Assembly: GCA_021777105.1 (NCBI GenBank)
Contig: JAIQZQ010000014.1
Span: 1 to 64,000, forward strand
Length of the DNA: 64,000 nucleotides
Direction of reading: 5' to 3'
From: Candidatus Anammoxibacter sp.
GTDB lineage: Bacteria > Planctomycetota > Brocadiia > Brocadiales > Anammoxibacteraceae
Below, one piece after another: positions 18,024-26,793 of the stretch; positions within the stretch are counted from its first letter, which is position 1, and every line of letters begins with the position of its first letter. The translations under genes and the position numbers were made by a program. The notes beneath the pieces were generated by a model. That model had not been told where the DNA came from. It saw only the letters and a program-made list of their open reading frames with translations, and made no database searches.

Positions 18024-18659
18024 ATGGAATGGTTTATGGGCGGCGGGTTGATTATGATACCGTTGCTGGTTTGTTCACTATTATCGCTGGCTGTTATTGC
18101 CGAGCGATTAGTAAGTTTAAGAAAAAGCAATATTTTAAGGCCTGAGCTGATTAACTCTATTACCTCGGTAAAAGGGGAGCGTGACGTCCCATACCTAAAC
18201 GCCAAATGCGATGAGATGCCGGGTTCTTTTACCAACATTATTCGCCGGGTGTTTTTAAATCCGCATTTAACGCGCGAAGAGAAGCTTATCGATATACAGG
18301 CTACCGGGCGGCATGAGGCCCAGGCTTTGGAGCGCAAGCTTATTATATTAGAGATAATTGCCACTATCACCCCGTTGATGGGGTTGTTGGGCACGGTTAT
18401 AGGTATGAGCGAGGTGTTTGACGTTATATCGCAGATAGGGTTAGGCCATACCAAGGAGTTTTCAGGCGGCATCGCAAAAGCGTTGCGCACTACCATTTTT
18501 GGCCTGAGCGTGGCGATTCCAACCCTTGTGGTTCATTCAAGTCTTTCACGCAAGATTGACAATGTTGTGCTTGATATGGAGAAATACACCACCATGCTCC
18601 TGAACACCTTATATTCTCATCACGGTGAAACCCCTGAATATTCCCGGGAGAATGTGTAA
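18024..18659 (+). CDS. exbB: MotA/TolQ/ExbB proton channel protein
   Basis: A 211-aa inner-membrane protein with three membrane segments: residues ~5-27, ~112-135 and ~158-180. Family motifs include the first helix GGGLIMIPLLVCSLLSLAVIAERL and TPLMGLLGTVIGM then ALRTTIFGLSVAIPTLV. It forms the stator-like channel that energises the TonB-like protein upstream. The stop is one base away from the next ATG. Confidence 0.92.
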   Translation: MEWFMGGGLIMIPLLVCSLLSLAVIAERLVSLRKSNILRPELINSITSVKGERDVPYLNAKCDEMPGSFTNIIRRVFLNPHLTREEKLIDIQATGRHEAQALERKLIILEIIATITPLMGLLGTVIGMSEVFDVISQIGLGHTKEFSGGIAKALRTTIFGLSVAIPTLVVHSSLSRKIDNVVLDMEKYTTMLLNTLYSHHGETPEYSRENV

Positions 18660-18660
18660 T

Positions 18661-19065
18661 ATGCAGTTTAGGTATAAACGAATAACAAAACCAATAATAA
18701 ATATAGCTCCCATGATAGACGTTCTGTTTTTGTTATTGATCTTCTTTATGGTAACATCAACATTTGTTGAGCAGCCGAATATAAAGCTTGATCTACCTTC
18801 CACCAAACACTCTAATACAAGCAAGATTGAGGAGCTTCAATTGGTGATCACGCGTTTTGGCCAAATTTATCTGCAGAACGAGGTAGTGGCTCTCACTGAA
18901 CTGGAAAATGTTTTAAGGGGCCTGATTCCGCAAATGGATGAGAAAACGCTGGTTTTAAAGGCTGATAAGGATGTGCCTTACGGCACGGTAATAAAAGTGA
19001 TGGATGCCGCAAAAGGCGCGGGCATGCATAAAATTGTGGCTCCGACCTTGTTGGAAAAGGATTAA
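18661..19065 (+). CDS. exbD: ExbD/TolR biopolymer transport protein
   Basis: A 134-aa protein with one N-terminal membrane helix carrying the proton-path Asp (NIAPMIDVLFLLLIFFMVTS) and a periplasmic domain (LVLKADKDVPYGTVIKVMDAA). I chose the ATG at 18661, one base after the exbB stop, because an upstream ATG at 18625 would add an unlikely extension inside exbB. With ExbB it forms the energising complex. Confidence 0.92.
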   Translation: MQFRYKRITKPIINIAPMIDVLFLLLIFFMVTSTFVEQPNIKLDLPSTKHSNTSKIEELQLVITRFGQIYLQNEVVALTELENVLRGLIPQMDEKTLVLKADKDVPYGTVIKVMDAAKGAGMHKIVAPTLLEKD

Positions 19066-19069
19066 ACGC

Positions 19070-19897
19070 ATGGCGCAGGAAATTATCAAAATAATACCTA
19101 AAGGCGACGTGATAATACGCGAAGGCGCAGTTGAAAGGTCGGCGTATATGATAAAGTCCGGCAAAGTGAAGGTCTTAAAATCGGCAAATTCTAAGGATTC
19201 TGAGCTTGCAACATTGGGCCCGGGTGAAATTTTTGGAGAGATGGGCCTGATTGAAGACAAGTCAAGATCGGCCTCGATTATTGCCCTTGAGGATACGGAA
19301 CTGGTAGTTATCAATCGCGAGTATTTTAACGAGCTTTTCGGCAAGAATCCAAATGTGCTGCTGCCTATTATAAAGTCGCTTTTTGCGCGATTAAGAGATA
19401 TGAGTGAAAAATACGCGGCTATCGACACATGCGATGATTTTATTGATAGGGAAAGCGAAGTTGAAGGGATTTTGGTTGAAGATAAGTCCGCGCCACTGGA
19501 CTCTTCAATTAGCGATTACTCTCATATAGTTCTTTCAGGCCTGACTGAGGAGAGCAAAAAATCTCTGGCCGGCGTTGATTTTGAGATTAAGAGCTTTCCT
19601 TTCAAGGTCTCGCGTTACACGATAGGGCAGGATGAATTCAGAGAATCGGTGCTTGTGAAAAATGATTTTTATATTAAGGAAGCAAACCCGCCTTATTATG
19701 TGGCGGAGAACCATTTTCTAATAGACGCCGTGGGGCGCGACTTTGTTATTGTTAACAGGCATAGCACAAATAGCCTTTATGTTAACGGCGAGCAAGTGGA
19801 AGAGTTTTACGTTTTAAAAAATGAAAACGAGATTATTGTCGGTTCGCTTTATTCTCCATACAAGTATCACGTGGCTATTGTAAACAATACAGATTAA
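19070..19897 (+). CDS. Cyclic-nucleotide-binding domain fused to FHA-like domain
   Basis: A 275-aa cytoplasmic protein. Residues ~8-115 form a cNMP-binding/Crp-type jelly roll (PKGDVIIREGAVERSAYMI, GEIFGEMGLIEDKSRSAS, the phosphate-binding cassette). Residues ~180-272 resemble an FHA phosphothreonine-recognition domain: RYTIGQDEF, an ENHFLI segment, then NRHSTNSLYVNGEQV. No DNA-binding helix-turn-helix is present. The start at 19070 has AAGG ahead and lies 4 bases after exbD, so it is probably in the TonB operon and may tie it to second-messenger and Ser/Thr kinase signals. Confidence 0.8.
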   Translation: MAQEIIKIIPKGDVIIREGAVERSAYMIKSGKVKVLKSANSKDSELATLGPGEIFGEMGLIEDKSRSASIIALEDTELVVINREYFNELFGKNPNVLLPIIKSLFARLRDMSEKYAAIDTCDDFIDRESEVEGILVEDKSAPLDSSISDYSHIVLSGLTEESKKSLAGVDFEIKSFPFKVSRYTIGQDEFRESVLVKNDFYIKEANPPYYVAENHFLIDAVGRDFVIVNRHSTNSLYVNGEQVEEFYVLKNENEIIVGSLYSPYKYHVAIVNNTD

Positions 19898-20032
19898 AAA
19901 CCTGAGGTATGTCATCCCTCCGTGGCGGTTGTTTTCTTTTCCCTTTTCCCTTTTCCCTTTGCGGGACAGTTCGTAACAATATCAATCATTTAATTTGGAA
20001 TATTCAATAAATTTTCAGTGAAAGGCAATTTA

Positions 20033-20815
20033 ATGGAAACAAAAGGAGTAACATGGAAGTTGAGCGGGATATTAATTTTAACTGTTTTAACTGCGTTTTT
20101 TTCATGCGCCGGTTCCGTTAACGCCAATCAGGATGATTTTAAAAAGGCAAAACAACTTCGCGTTGAAGGCGCGGCGGCGTATGACGTTAAATTGCTGGAA
20201 GATGCAAAGGCTCTTTTTATCCAACTCTCTAATGATGACGCCACAAACTATATATATCCATATTATACAGGGTTGACATATCTTGACATATGCAACGTAA
20301 AGAACTTTGAAGTTGAAAAGGCTCAAACCAGGGCGGAAAAGAAGTCTTTAAAGGCCATGCGTGTAGCTTTGGCCGGCGAGGGCGTTTCATATATTGACAA
20401 ATCTATTAAATTAAAGGATGATTTCTCGGAATCGCACAGAGTCAAGGGCGCGTTAATATCATACCAGATTTCCGGCATGTTTTCCGGCATGAGGTTGGGC
20501 GGCAAGGCGGATGACGCAATTAATCGCGCCCTGAACCTGGACGCGGAAAATTTGCTTGTAAAGGTTGAGATCGCCAGAAAGCTTATTTACAATCCCGCTA
20601 TCGCCGGTGGCGACCTTGACAAAGGTATGGAAACCTTGCAGGCAGTTATAAATAGCGACCCTAAAATCGAGAGAGCGTATATATTGCTTGGCATGGCTTA
20701 TGAATGGTCAAAGGATAAAGAAAATGCCGTTAAGATGTTTAACGCCGTGTTAAAAATGAATCCGAAAAACGCCGAAGCGCGTTTCTTTTATGATGATATA
20801 ACCGCGTCGAAATAG
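20033..20815 (+). CDS. Exported TPR-repeat protein
   Basis: A 260-aa protein with a signal peptide (LSGILILTVLTAFFSC) that could be cut as a lipoprotein at the Cys or after SVNA. The mature part is helical repeat of TPR type; the C-terminal unit reads AYILLGMAYEWSKDKENAVKMFN then VLKMNPKNAEA. I prefer the ATG at 20033, which has AAAGG 7 bases upstream, over the in-frame GTG at 20018. It probably holds an envelope complex together. Function unknown. Confidence 0.75.
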   Translation: METKGVTWKLSGILILTVLTAFFSCAGSVNANQDDFKKAKQLRVEGAAAYDVKLLEDAKALFIQLSNDDATNYIYPYYTGLTYLDICNVKNFEVEKAQTRAEKKSLKAMRVALAGEGVSYIDKSIKLKDDFSESHRVKGALISYQISGMFSGMRLGGKADDAINRALNLDAENLLVKVEIARKLIYNPAIAGGDLDKGMETLQAVINSDPKIERAYILLGMAYEWSKDKENAVKMFNAVLKMNPKNAEARFFYDDITASK

Positions 20816-20865
20816 AAGTGTAATCGTTTCCCGCAATTTTAAGCACTGAAGCAAGCAACAACGAA

Positions 20866-20904
20866 CAACCTCCCCTCTAAAAAGAGGGGAATGAGGGGTG
20901 TGTA
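20866..20904 (+). repeat. Short hairpin repeat before permease gene, copy 1
   Basis: CAACCTCCCCTCTAAAAAGAGGGG followed by AATGAGGGGTGTG. The inner CCCCTCT/AGAGGGG forms a hairpin. The same unit recurs at 21773-21812 ahead of tatC and in a diverged form at 23301-23340. Here it ends next to the ATG, so the repeat itself supplies the purine-rich ribosome site. Confidence 0.7.
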
Positions 20905-21705
20905 ATGGAAAATCTTAACATCTATTTTAAACTTGGTTTGTCTGCCGTAAGAAGCAAAATGGAATACAAAGTATCGTTCCTGTTCTTTGTGTTTGCCATA
21001 TTCTTTTACTATTTTGGGCAACTTGGCATTTTATGGGTGATAGTAAACAGATTTCAATCTATCGGCGGGTGGAATCTTGGCGAAATGGCGTTCCTGTACG
21101 GCCTTTTTATATTTTCGCAGGGCATAACATCCTTATGTTTTAACTCGCTTAACTCATTTGAAGACTTAATAATTACCGGCGAGTTCGACAGGTTTTTGAT
21201 TAGACCCTTAAGCCCCATATGCCAAATACTTTGCGCAAATTTTGAGATAGCATCTATCGCGCATTTTGTGCTTGGCGGATCGGCCCTGGTTTTCGGCTCG
21301 ATTTACGCCAACGTCGCATGGTCTGTTCCAAAAGCTTTGTTTTTAGTTCCCGTGGTTATAGGCGCGGTTTTAATCCAGGGCGGCATCAGGATTGTCGTGG
21401 CCGCCGTAACATTCTGGACAACGCGAAACAGGGCGCTTGTGCACACAATAGTTTACAGCTCAAAAGAATTTATTCATTACCCGATTACCATATACAATGT
21501 TTGGGTCAAGATTTTCCTGACGTTCCTGTTTCCTTTAGGATTTGTAAATTTTTATCCCGCCAACTACTTTTTAGACAAAGGCGACGAAACCCTTTTCCAC
21601 CCATCGTTGCAGTACCTAACACCGGTTGCAGGCATTATTGTCTTTTTTACCGGTTGCCTGGTCTGGAAATTTGGAACAAATAAATACCAAAGCGCGGGGA
21701 GTTGA
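20905..21705 (+). CDS. ABC-2 type transporter permease
   Basis: A 266-aa protein with six predicted membrane segments and the N-terminal pattern of the ABC-2 family (COG3694 type): YFKLGLSAVRSKMEYKVSF, then GEFDRFLIRPLSP, which is the coupling-helix region. Such permeases pair with an ATP-binding subunit to export drugs, polysaccharide or lipids. No ATPase gene is adjacent, so its partner must be elsewhere. Confidence 0.82.
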   Translation: MENLNIYFKLGLSAVRSKMEYKVSFLFFVFAIFFYYFGQLGILWVIVNRFQSIGGWNLGEMAFLYGLFIFSQGITSLCFNSLNSFEDLIITGEFDRFLIRPLSPICQILCANFEIASIAHFVLGGSALVFGSIYANVAWSVPKALFLVPVVIGAVLIQGGIRIVVAAVTFWTTRNRALVHTIVYSSKEFIHYPITIYNVWVKIFLTFLFPLGFVNFYPANYFLDKGDETLFHPSLQYLTPVAGIIVFFTGCLVWKFGTNKYQSAGS

Positions 21706-21772
21706 AAAATTTTAAACAATAGAGTAATAGAACTTCAAAAGCGCAATTAAATATGAAGTGATCAATAACGTC

Positions 21773-21812
21773 CAACCTCCCCCTCTAAAAAGAGGGGAAC
21801 GAGGGGTGTGTA
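21773..21812 (+). repeat. Short hairpin repeat before tatC, copy 2
   Basis: Nearly identical to 20866-20904 (CCAACCTCCCCCTCTAAAAA then GAGGGGAACGAGGGGTGTG). It lies 20 bases before the tatC start. Such C-rich/G-rich hairpins are dispersed in the window and are not gene-specific terminators. Confidence 0.7.
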
Positions 21813-21832
21813 AATTTTGTTAAAAATACATT

Positions 21833-23164
21833 ATGACAACAGATAAAGAAGAAAACGAAAATAAAGAAGACAAAGGCAAATTCTCATTTGGCGAGCATCT
21901 GGAAGAGTTGCGCAAAAGACTTATATTTTGCGTAATTTCCGTGATATTCTGTTTTGGCATTTGCTGGGCGTTTAAGGCCGCCATTCTTGCGTTTGCCGAA
22001 CGGCCCCATTTGCTGGCAATGTCAAAGCTGGGCATGTCCACGAATTTACAGGTCATAAGCTATCAAGAGGGGTTTTACGCCTATATCAAATTGTGCTTTA
22101 TTGCCGCTATATTCTTTGCTTACCCTTTATGTGTTTACCAGATATGGAAGTTTGCAAGCCCCGGACTTTACCGCAAAGAGAAGAGATATTCCCTAATGTT
22201 TGTATTCCTGTCGTTTTTCGCTTTTTTAACAGGCATATTATTTGGATATTTCTTCCTTATCCCCATAGGGCTCCAATTTCTTATAGGCATACTTGGCCCG
22301 AGCGTGGCGCCCATAATAACAATGGGCCAGTACGTCTCCTTTGTGTTCCTGTTGACCATAGCTTTAGGTTTTGTGTTCCAGTTGCCGTTGATAATATTAC
22401 TGACCACTAAAATAGGCATTGTCAAAGCCGACGATTTTGTGAAGTGGCGCAAGTACGCCATATTGGCCGTGTTTGTAATTGCCGCAATCATTACCCCTCC
22501 CGACCCGTTTACGCAGGTTATGACTGCGTTGCCCATGATAGTCCTGTATGAAGCCGGCATTCTGTTCGCCAAACCCACAAAGAGAAGGATCGCTTATTTT
22601 AGCGGCATGGTTGGCGGCGGAGCGTTGGTCATATTCCTATGTTTCACGGTATTCTCCGCGTATTTTGCCACAGCCAATGTCACCGCAATAAAAGGCGATG
22701 TTGTTATGAGCATGAGCGATTATAGCGAACATAAAATAGCCTTAAATGAATTGACGAAATCCGGTGGCATTAAATTACAAAAAGGATCATGTCTGAGCTC
22801 CGGGCCAAACGGCAGAGCTGAATTTGGAGCCGGCTCAGGAGTAACCATTATTCTTGATGGCGAAACAGAAGTGATAATAGTGGGCAAAAAGGCTATTAAT
22901 TTAACAAAAGGCCGGATATTCGTCTCAATTCCTGAATTAAAATCCGACTTTATGGTCACAACCACAAACGGCAGCATTGTCTCAAACTTCGGCGATTTAA
23001 ATATCGAAGCGTTGCCGCTTGAAACAATAGTCACCGTGGCAAACGGCTCCGCAATCCTCAACAACGGCGATTTCCAAAAACGCGTCACCCAGGGCCGCCA
23101 GGGCCGCATAACCGCCGGCGGCGACGTCGCCGACATTGACGACGTTCTGGAATGGATTAAATAG
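21833..23164 (+). CDS. tatC: TatC translocase subunit fused to a FecR-like periplasmic domain
   Basis: A 443-aa protein. Residues ~18-255 are TatC, with six membrane segments and the signatures FGEHLEELRKRL, ASPGLYRKEK and FFLIPIGLQFL; it recognises twin-arginine signal peptides. A seventh segment (~258-280) leads to a ~160-residue domain like FecR: AIKGDVVMS, GSCLSSGPNGRAEFGAGSG, TKGRIFVSIP, VANGSAILN. TatC alone is ~250 aa, so this is a true fusion in a single frame. A decayed copy of the 3' end is at 25772-25952. Confidence 0.9.
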   Translation: MTTDKEENENKEDKGKFSFGEHLEELRKRLIFCVISVIFCFGICWAFKAAILAFAERPHLLAMSKLGMSTNLQVISYQEGFYAYIKLCFIAAIFFAYPLCVYQIWKFASPGLYRKEKRYSLMFVFLSFFAFLTGILFGYFFLIPIGLQFLIGILGPSVAPIITMGQYVSFVFLLTIALGFVFQLPLIILLTTKIGIVKADDFVKWRKYAILAVFVIAAIITPPDPFTQVMTALPMIVLYEAGILFAKPTKRRIAYFSGMVGGGALVIFLCFTVFSAYFATANVTAIKGDVVMSMSDYSEHKIALNELTKSGGIKLQKGSCLSSGPNGRAEFGAGSGVTIILDGETEVIIVGKKAINLTKGRIFVSIPELKSDFMVTTTNGSIVSNFGDLNIEALPLETIVTVANGSAILNNGDFQKRVTQGRQGRITAGGDVADIDDVLEWIK

Positions 23165-23853
23165 AGAGCCATACCCCGTAAAGTTTTTTATCGCCAATCC
23201 CTTAAACCGACTGAAGCTTTTAAAGGTTTATACACATCTTTTGTAACTGTTCAGCGTGTTTTACAATGTTTTTGACTAAAACTTTATTTAAAAGCACTTA
23301 CAACCATCCTTCCCCTTTAGAAAAGGGGGCGGGGGGATTTGAATTTTTAACATTCCTTTAATTGTTTTTTTTAAAGGTATTATACTCTATTCGAATCTCC
23401 CTACTCCACTTTGGCCCCCGGGCATAATTCTCACTAGAGCAGGCAAGCTGCTCAGTGTTTATTTACCAAAGATGGAAATCTAATGAACATTTGCGATATT
23501 TGGATAATATTACGCCGAATAGATACCATCTTTTGATTTAAAGCCCAAAGGGCTGATTTATTATAGCCTGGGGCAACGCCCTGGGTCTGGAATGTATGCG
23601 GATTTTAGCCCTGTAAGGGCGATTTAACAAATCATATGACGAAATCACTTGCCGCCGCAATCTGTAGATTGCTTAGAGCGAAAATAGTTGACATGTTAAA
23701 TTTTAGATTTGATTGCTTTTAAGATGAGATCCTGGGCTTGTCCATAAAATTGATGAACTCTACAAGACTGCGCCGGCAACAGTCCGGAAACTATCGGTAA
23801 AAGTATAAATATCTCCAGTTGCGGCTATTTTGCCTGGATCAGCAGACAATGAT
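23165..23853. other. Repeat-rich intergenic region
   Basis: About 690 bases with no gene. 23301-23340 is a diverged copy of the CCCCTCT/AGAGGGG hairpin. Between about 23540 and 23630 three small palindromes follow each other: AGCCCAAAGGGCT, CCTGGGGCAACGCCCTGGG and TTTAGCCCTGTAAGGGC. These look like extragenic repeats. Confidence 0.5.
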
Positions 23854-24201
23854 TTACAAACCAAAGTGTAATCCCAACGCAGCTTTGATTTTTTCTAACG
23901 TATTTCCAGATATTGTTCCTATATTTTTAATGAGTCTACATTTATCAATTGAACGAACCTGATCACAGGCAACTTTTGAATTGACTTTAAGTCCTGTTTC
24001 TAATGAAGCGTTCAACAAAACCTCAAATGGAAAGACTTTTTCTGTATTTGATGATGTTATAGGGACAATGGAGACTCTTTTTGATCCTTTATTTGCATAA
24101 TCATTTGATACTACGACTCCCGGTCTTGTTTTAGACATTTCAGGCCCAACAGTTGGGTCTAATGTGACAAGATAAATGTCTCCTTGTTTAGGTGTCATCA
24201 T
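23854..24201 (-). CDS. mazF: MazF/PemK-type endoribonuclease toxin
   Basis: About 115 aa with the family start KQGDIYLVTLDPTVGPEMSKTRPGVVVSND, where the G-E-x-x-K-x-R-P segment holds catalytic Arg, then SIVPITSS. MazF toxins cut mRNA at short sequence motifs. AAGGA lies 5-8 bases before two adjacent ATGs (24201, 24198), and the start overlaps the antitoxin stop. The antitoxin is of the DUF104 type, not MazE, an unusual but known mix. Confidence 0.88.
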   Translation of the reverse strand: MMTPKQGDIYLVTLDPTVGPEMSKTRPGVVVSNDYANKGSKRVSIVPITSSNTEKVFPFEVLLNASLETGLKVNSKVACDQVRSIDKCRLIKNIGTISGNTLEKIKAALGLHFGL

Positions 24202-24398
24202 TTCCATCCTTCGGCGTCAATTGCTTCCCAATCATCAATATCCAGCCTTGTAAATGACGCTTCCGCGTATGCCTTTTCAAGATCTAAATCGTTTTTTACT
24301 TCCGGCCAGAAATGGATTACGACCTTTTGATGCTCAGGAATATTTAATTTTTCACTTGGACGAAATACCCCTTTTTCATAGACAGCATTAACTTTCAT
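24198..24398 (-). CDS. DUF104-type antitoxin
   Basis: A 66-aa protein (MKVNAVYEKGVFRPSEKLNIPEHQKV) matching the AF2212/DUF104 antitoxin pattern, a small beta-rich DNA-binding N-terminus followed by an acidic tail that would wrap the toxin. It is co-transcribed with the MazF-type gene and their ends overlap. It should neutralise the toxin and repress the pair. Confidence 0.8.
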   Translation of the reverse strand: MKVNAVYEKGVFRPSEKLNIPEHQKVVIHFWPEVKNDLDLEKAYAEASFTRLDIDDWEAIDAEGWK

Positions 24399-24923
24399 TT
24401 ATTTTAATCTCCTTAACAATTTTTTTGTCATTTCCGATATAGTAAAACATAATTAAGTTTTCGCACAATTGTACACATATTATATCATATCCTCAAGAAC
24501 TTTAACGTTAGTTGAAAATCCATTTGTGCTAAGGGTCGGCTCAAAAATAACTTCAATTTTTGGCTGTAATTTTGCGTTAGATTTGAGAGATATGATTGAG
24601 TCAAATTCCTGGTTTTTCGAACATCAGAAATAATTTCGTTTATTTTTTCTCACATAAGCTTTTATGGCGCGCAAATTTCCGGGCATTTATAGCCTTCACG
24701 TTTATAAACTTTTAGAATTAGCGGCTTTGTCAACAATAGAGATCTTACCCCATGACATGACAGAAAATTTGCAATTGTTCTATTAAGAATTTTATGCTAA
24801 TATACGACGAACGCGACGATTATTTTACCGTTACCGTAGGATGGCAAATGATGACATTTAAGAGCTAAATGCCGCATGAGTCTTGATATAATTTAAGTAC
24901 GTCAATTTAAATGAGGTTAATAG
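24399..24923. other. AT-rich gap between toxin-antitoxin loci
   Basis: About 525 bases. It should contain the promoter of the DUF104/MazF pair on the minus strand. Apart from AT-rich stretches (for example ACATATTATATCATATC near 24476) I see no gene or clear element. Confidence 0.4.
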
Positions 24924-25217
24924 ATGATACCAGTTAAAACATTAAAATGAAGTATTGAAAACATCCCTAAATTAGATTTACACATATTATTAACTAGTGA
25001 GGGTAGTGTGGTTGTCGCTCGGTGTTTGGATCTTTCAATCGCAAGCCATGGGGAAAATGAAGCAGAGGCGCTTGCCTCATTAGGTGATAGTATTAAGGAT
25101 TATGTTGAATATGCGCTGAAACAAGGTTCATTGGACAATGTTATTGATCCGGCGGAAGATGAGTTTTGGGATATCTATAAGAAGAAAGAAATTCGGGCTT
25201 CCTTCCGACCTGTTTGA
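24924..25217 (+). pseudogene. HicB-like antitoxin with in-frame stop
   Basis: An ATG at 24924 with GAGG ahead opens MIPVKTLK, then TGA at 24948-24950. The same frame then runs on without further stops to 25217, giving SIENIPKLDLHILLTSEG and VVARCLDLSIASHGENEAEA, the HicB/UPF0150 antitoxin pattern. Reading on from a GTG at 25008 would lose the first strand of the fold. It is either a mutant antitoxin or a product of late restart. No HicA toxin is adjacent. Confidence 0.6.
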
Positions 25218-25299
25218 TAAATAGAAAATATAATATTGGTGTCGGAATGGGAAAAAGGCGCCGGCATCTTCCCTTGTTTCTATCATCTGCTTCTCCTTC

Positions 25300-25600
25300 T
25301 CTCCTTTTTTATATAAATTAACGTTTTTTTACCGTACTCCGCCTTTAATTTAACATCCAAAATCCAAAATCTAAAATCTAAAATTTCTAATGTAACCCAC
25401 CTAAAATTTGACAGTTACGGAAATTATTAATTGCTTTTGCTTTTTAATTTAAAATACATAATCTAAAATCTAAAATTTATAATGTAACCCACCTTTCAGT
25501 AATGCCTTAAAGCATAATAACGCCGTTTTTTAATAAAAATACAAACCTGCAAAATTTAGGTTCATAAATCAAGTATTAACATCCTGTCCCCAGATTTTCC
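25300..25600 (+). repeat. ~300-bp direct repeat, copy A
   Basis: From CTCCTTTTTTATATAAATTA to ATCCTGTCCCCAGATTTTCC this stretch matches 27800-28092 along its full length. It includes internal short repeats of the AAAATCTAAAATTT type and ATGTAACCCACCT twice. The two copies bracket a 2.2-kb block with a TatC-FecR fragment and two toxin-antitoxin loci. Non-coding. Confidence 0.75.
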
Positions 25601-25771
25601 TTGATGTTGCCCCTGAGTCGCTTTATTTTATGGCAACCGGAAAGCAAGAGGAATCATTAATAGTCTAAAAAATCATTTAACTGGACGCCCAAAAGTAGGT
25701 GACAAAAGATTAATTGTGGTCGGAATGACAACAATTACCTACCATCGATTATTGATTTCTTTCACCGTTTT

Positions 25772-25952
25772 TGTTTGTCTCAAGATTCGGCGATTTAAAT
25801 ATCAACGCATTGCCGCAGGAGACAATAGTTACCGTAGCAAAAGGCTCCGCAATCCTCAAATGGCGATTACCAAAAACGCATCACACAAGGCCGCCAGGAT
25901 CGTATAACCGGTGGCGGGCTGATATAGACGACATTCTGAATTGGATTATATA
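25772..25952 (+). pseudogene. Decayed copy of the TatC-FecR 3' end
   Basis: The DNA aligns with 22978-23164, the last ~60 codons of the TatC-FecR gene: the segment TTCGGCGATTTAAATATC, the stretch encoding VTVAKGSAIL, and the end encoding DIDDILNWI. The similarity continues past the stop (CCCCGTAAAATTTGTTATC against CCCCGTAAAGTTTTTTATC). Small deletions break the frame. There is no membrane part. It is a duplicated remnant, not a functional gene. Confidence 0.75.
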
Positions 25953-26043
25953 AAAGAGACATCCCCCGTAAAATTTGTTATCTTCATAAAATAAACATCT
26001 GTACAAAAAAAGAAAATATAGAAGCTTCGTATTTATTAAGACA

Positions 26044-26072
26044 TTGACAGTTGGTGACATATGTGTTACCAT
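26044..26072 (+). promoter_or_regulatory. Possible sigma-70 promoter of the RelE/HigA-like pair
   Basis: TTGACA (26044-26049) and TACCAT (26067-26072) are 17 bases apart, just before the toxin ATG at 26080. The -35 box is perfect, the -10 matches at four of six positions. The leader would be almost absent, which is the main doubt. Confidence 0.3.
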
Positions 26073-26079
26073 TCAAAAT

Positions 26080-26367
26080 ATGGTAAGGTTGGAAGAATAT
26101 ATAGATACTTGTGGTAAAAACAATTTCGGTGAATGGTTTAACAACCTTAACTCAGAAGCCGCATTAAAAGTAAGAAGATATTTATGTCGTATCGAAAACG
26201 GAAACTTTTCACGAGTAGAAGCTGTTGGGAAAGGATTACTTGAGTGTAAAATTGATTTTGGGCCTGGATATAGAGTTTATTTTGGAAAAGACGGCACAAC
26301 TCTTGTAATTCTGTTAGGTTGCGGAACCAAAAAACGGCAGCAAAATGACATAAAAAGGTCTATATAA
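26080..26367 (+). CDS. RelE/ParE-family toxin (addiction-module killer type)
   Basis: A 95-aa protein. The pattern W(F)NNLNSEAALKVRRYLCRIENGNFS, then GLLECKIDFGPGYRVYFG and LLGCGTKKRQQNDI, is that of the small 'addiction module killer' branch of RelE/HigB toxins, which cut mRNA on the ribosome or block gyrase. I chose the ATG at 26080 over a TTG at 26044. Its antitoxin gene follows after 41 bases. Confidence 0.85.
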   Translation: MVRLEEYIDTCGKNNFGEWFNNLNSEAALKVRRYLCRIENGNFSRVEAVGKGLLECKIDFGPGYRVYFGKDGTTLVILLGCGTKKRQQNDIKRSI

Positions 26368-26408
26368 CTATGGAAAGAGTATAAACAACGCAAGAAAGGA
26401 GATTAGTA

Positions 26409-26726
26409 ATGGCGCTTACAAAAAATTTCAAAGACACTATTAAGGAACGCGCTCAACGTGATCCTGAATTTAGAAAGGGGCTTTTAAGTGAAAGCATAGA
26501 ATGTCTATTATCCGGAGATGTGGCAACAGGAAAAACATTGTTAAAAGATTACATAAACTCCACAATAGGATTTGAAGATTTAGCTAAAATCACTTCAAAG
26601 TCATCAAAGAGTTTAATCAGAATGTTTGGGCCTAAAGGAAATCCGCAATCAAATAATTTGTTTAATATTATCGGGATTCTTCAAGAAAAAGAAGGCGTTC
26701 ATCTTACTATTCATGCAACAAGGTGA
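26409..26726 (+). CDS. HigA-like antitoxin of the addiction-module killer
   Basis: A 105-aa DNA-binding protein (COG3636-like). The N-terminal half ends in ALLSG-type text (IECLLSGDVATGKTLLKDYI), followed by a helix-turn-helix (GFEDLAKITSKSSKSLIRMF then PKGNPQSNNLFNII). AAAGGAGATTAGTA precedes the ATG. It should bind the toxin encoded just upstream and repress the operon. Confidence 0.85.
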   Translation: MALTKNFKDTIKERAQRDPEFRKGLLSESIECLLSGDVATGKTLLKDYINSTIGFEDLAKITSKSSKSLIRMFGPKGNPQSNNLFNIIGILQEKEGVHLTIHATR

Positions 26727-26793
26727 TATATTGAGTGCGCCGTCTTGCAGATTCAATCATACCAGCCTCCTGTTTTTTATTTGCAGTTTTTGT

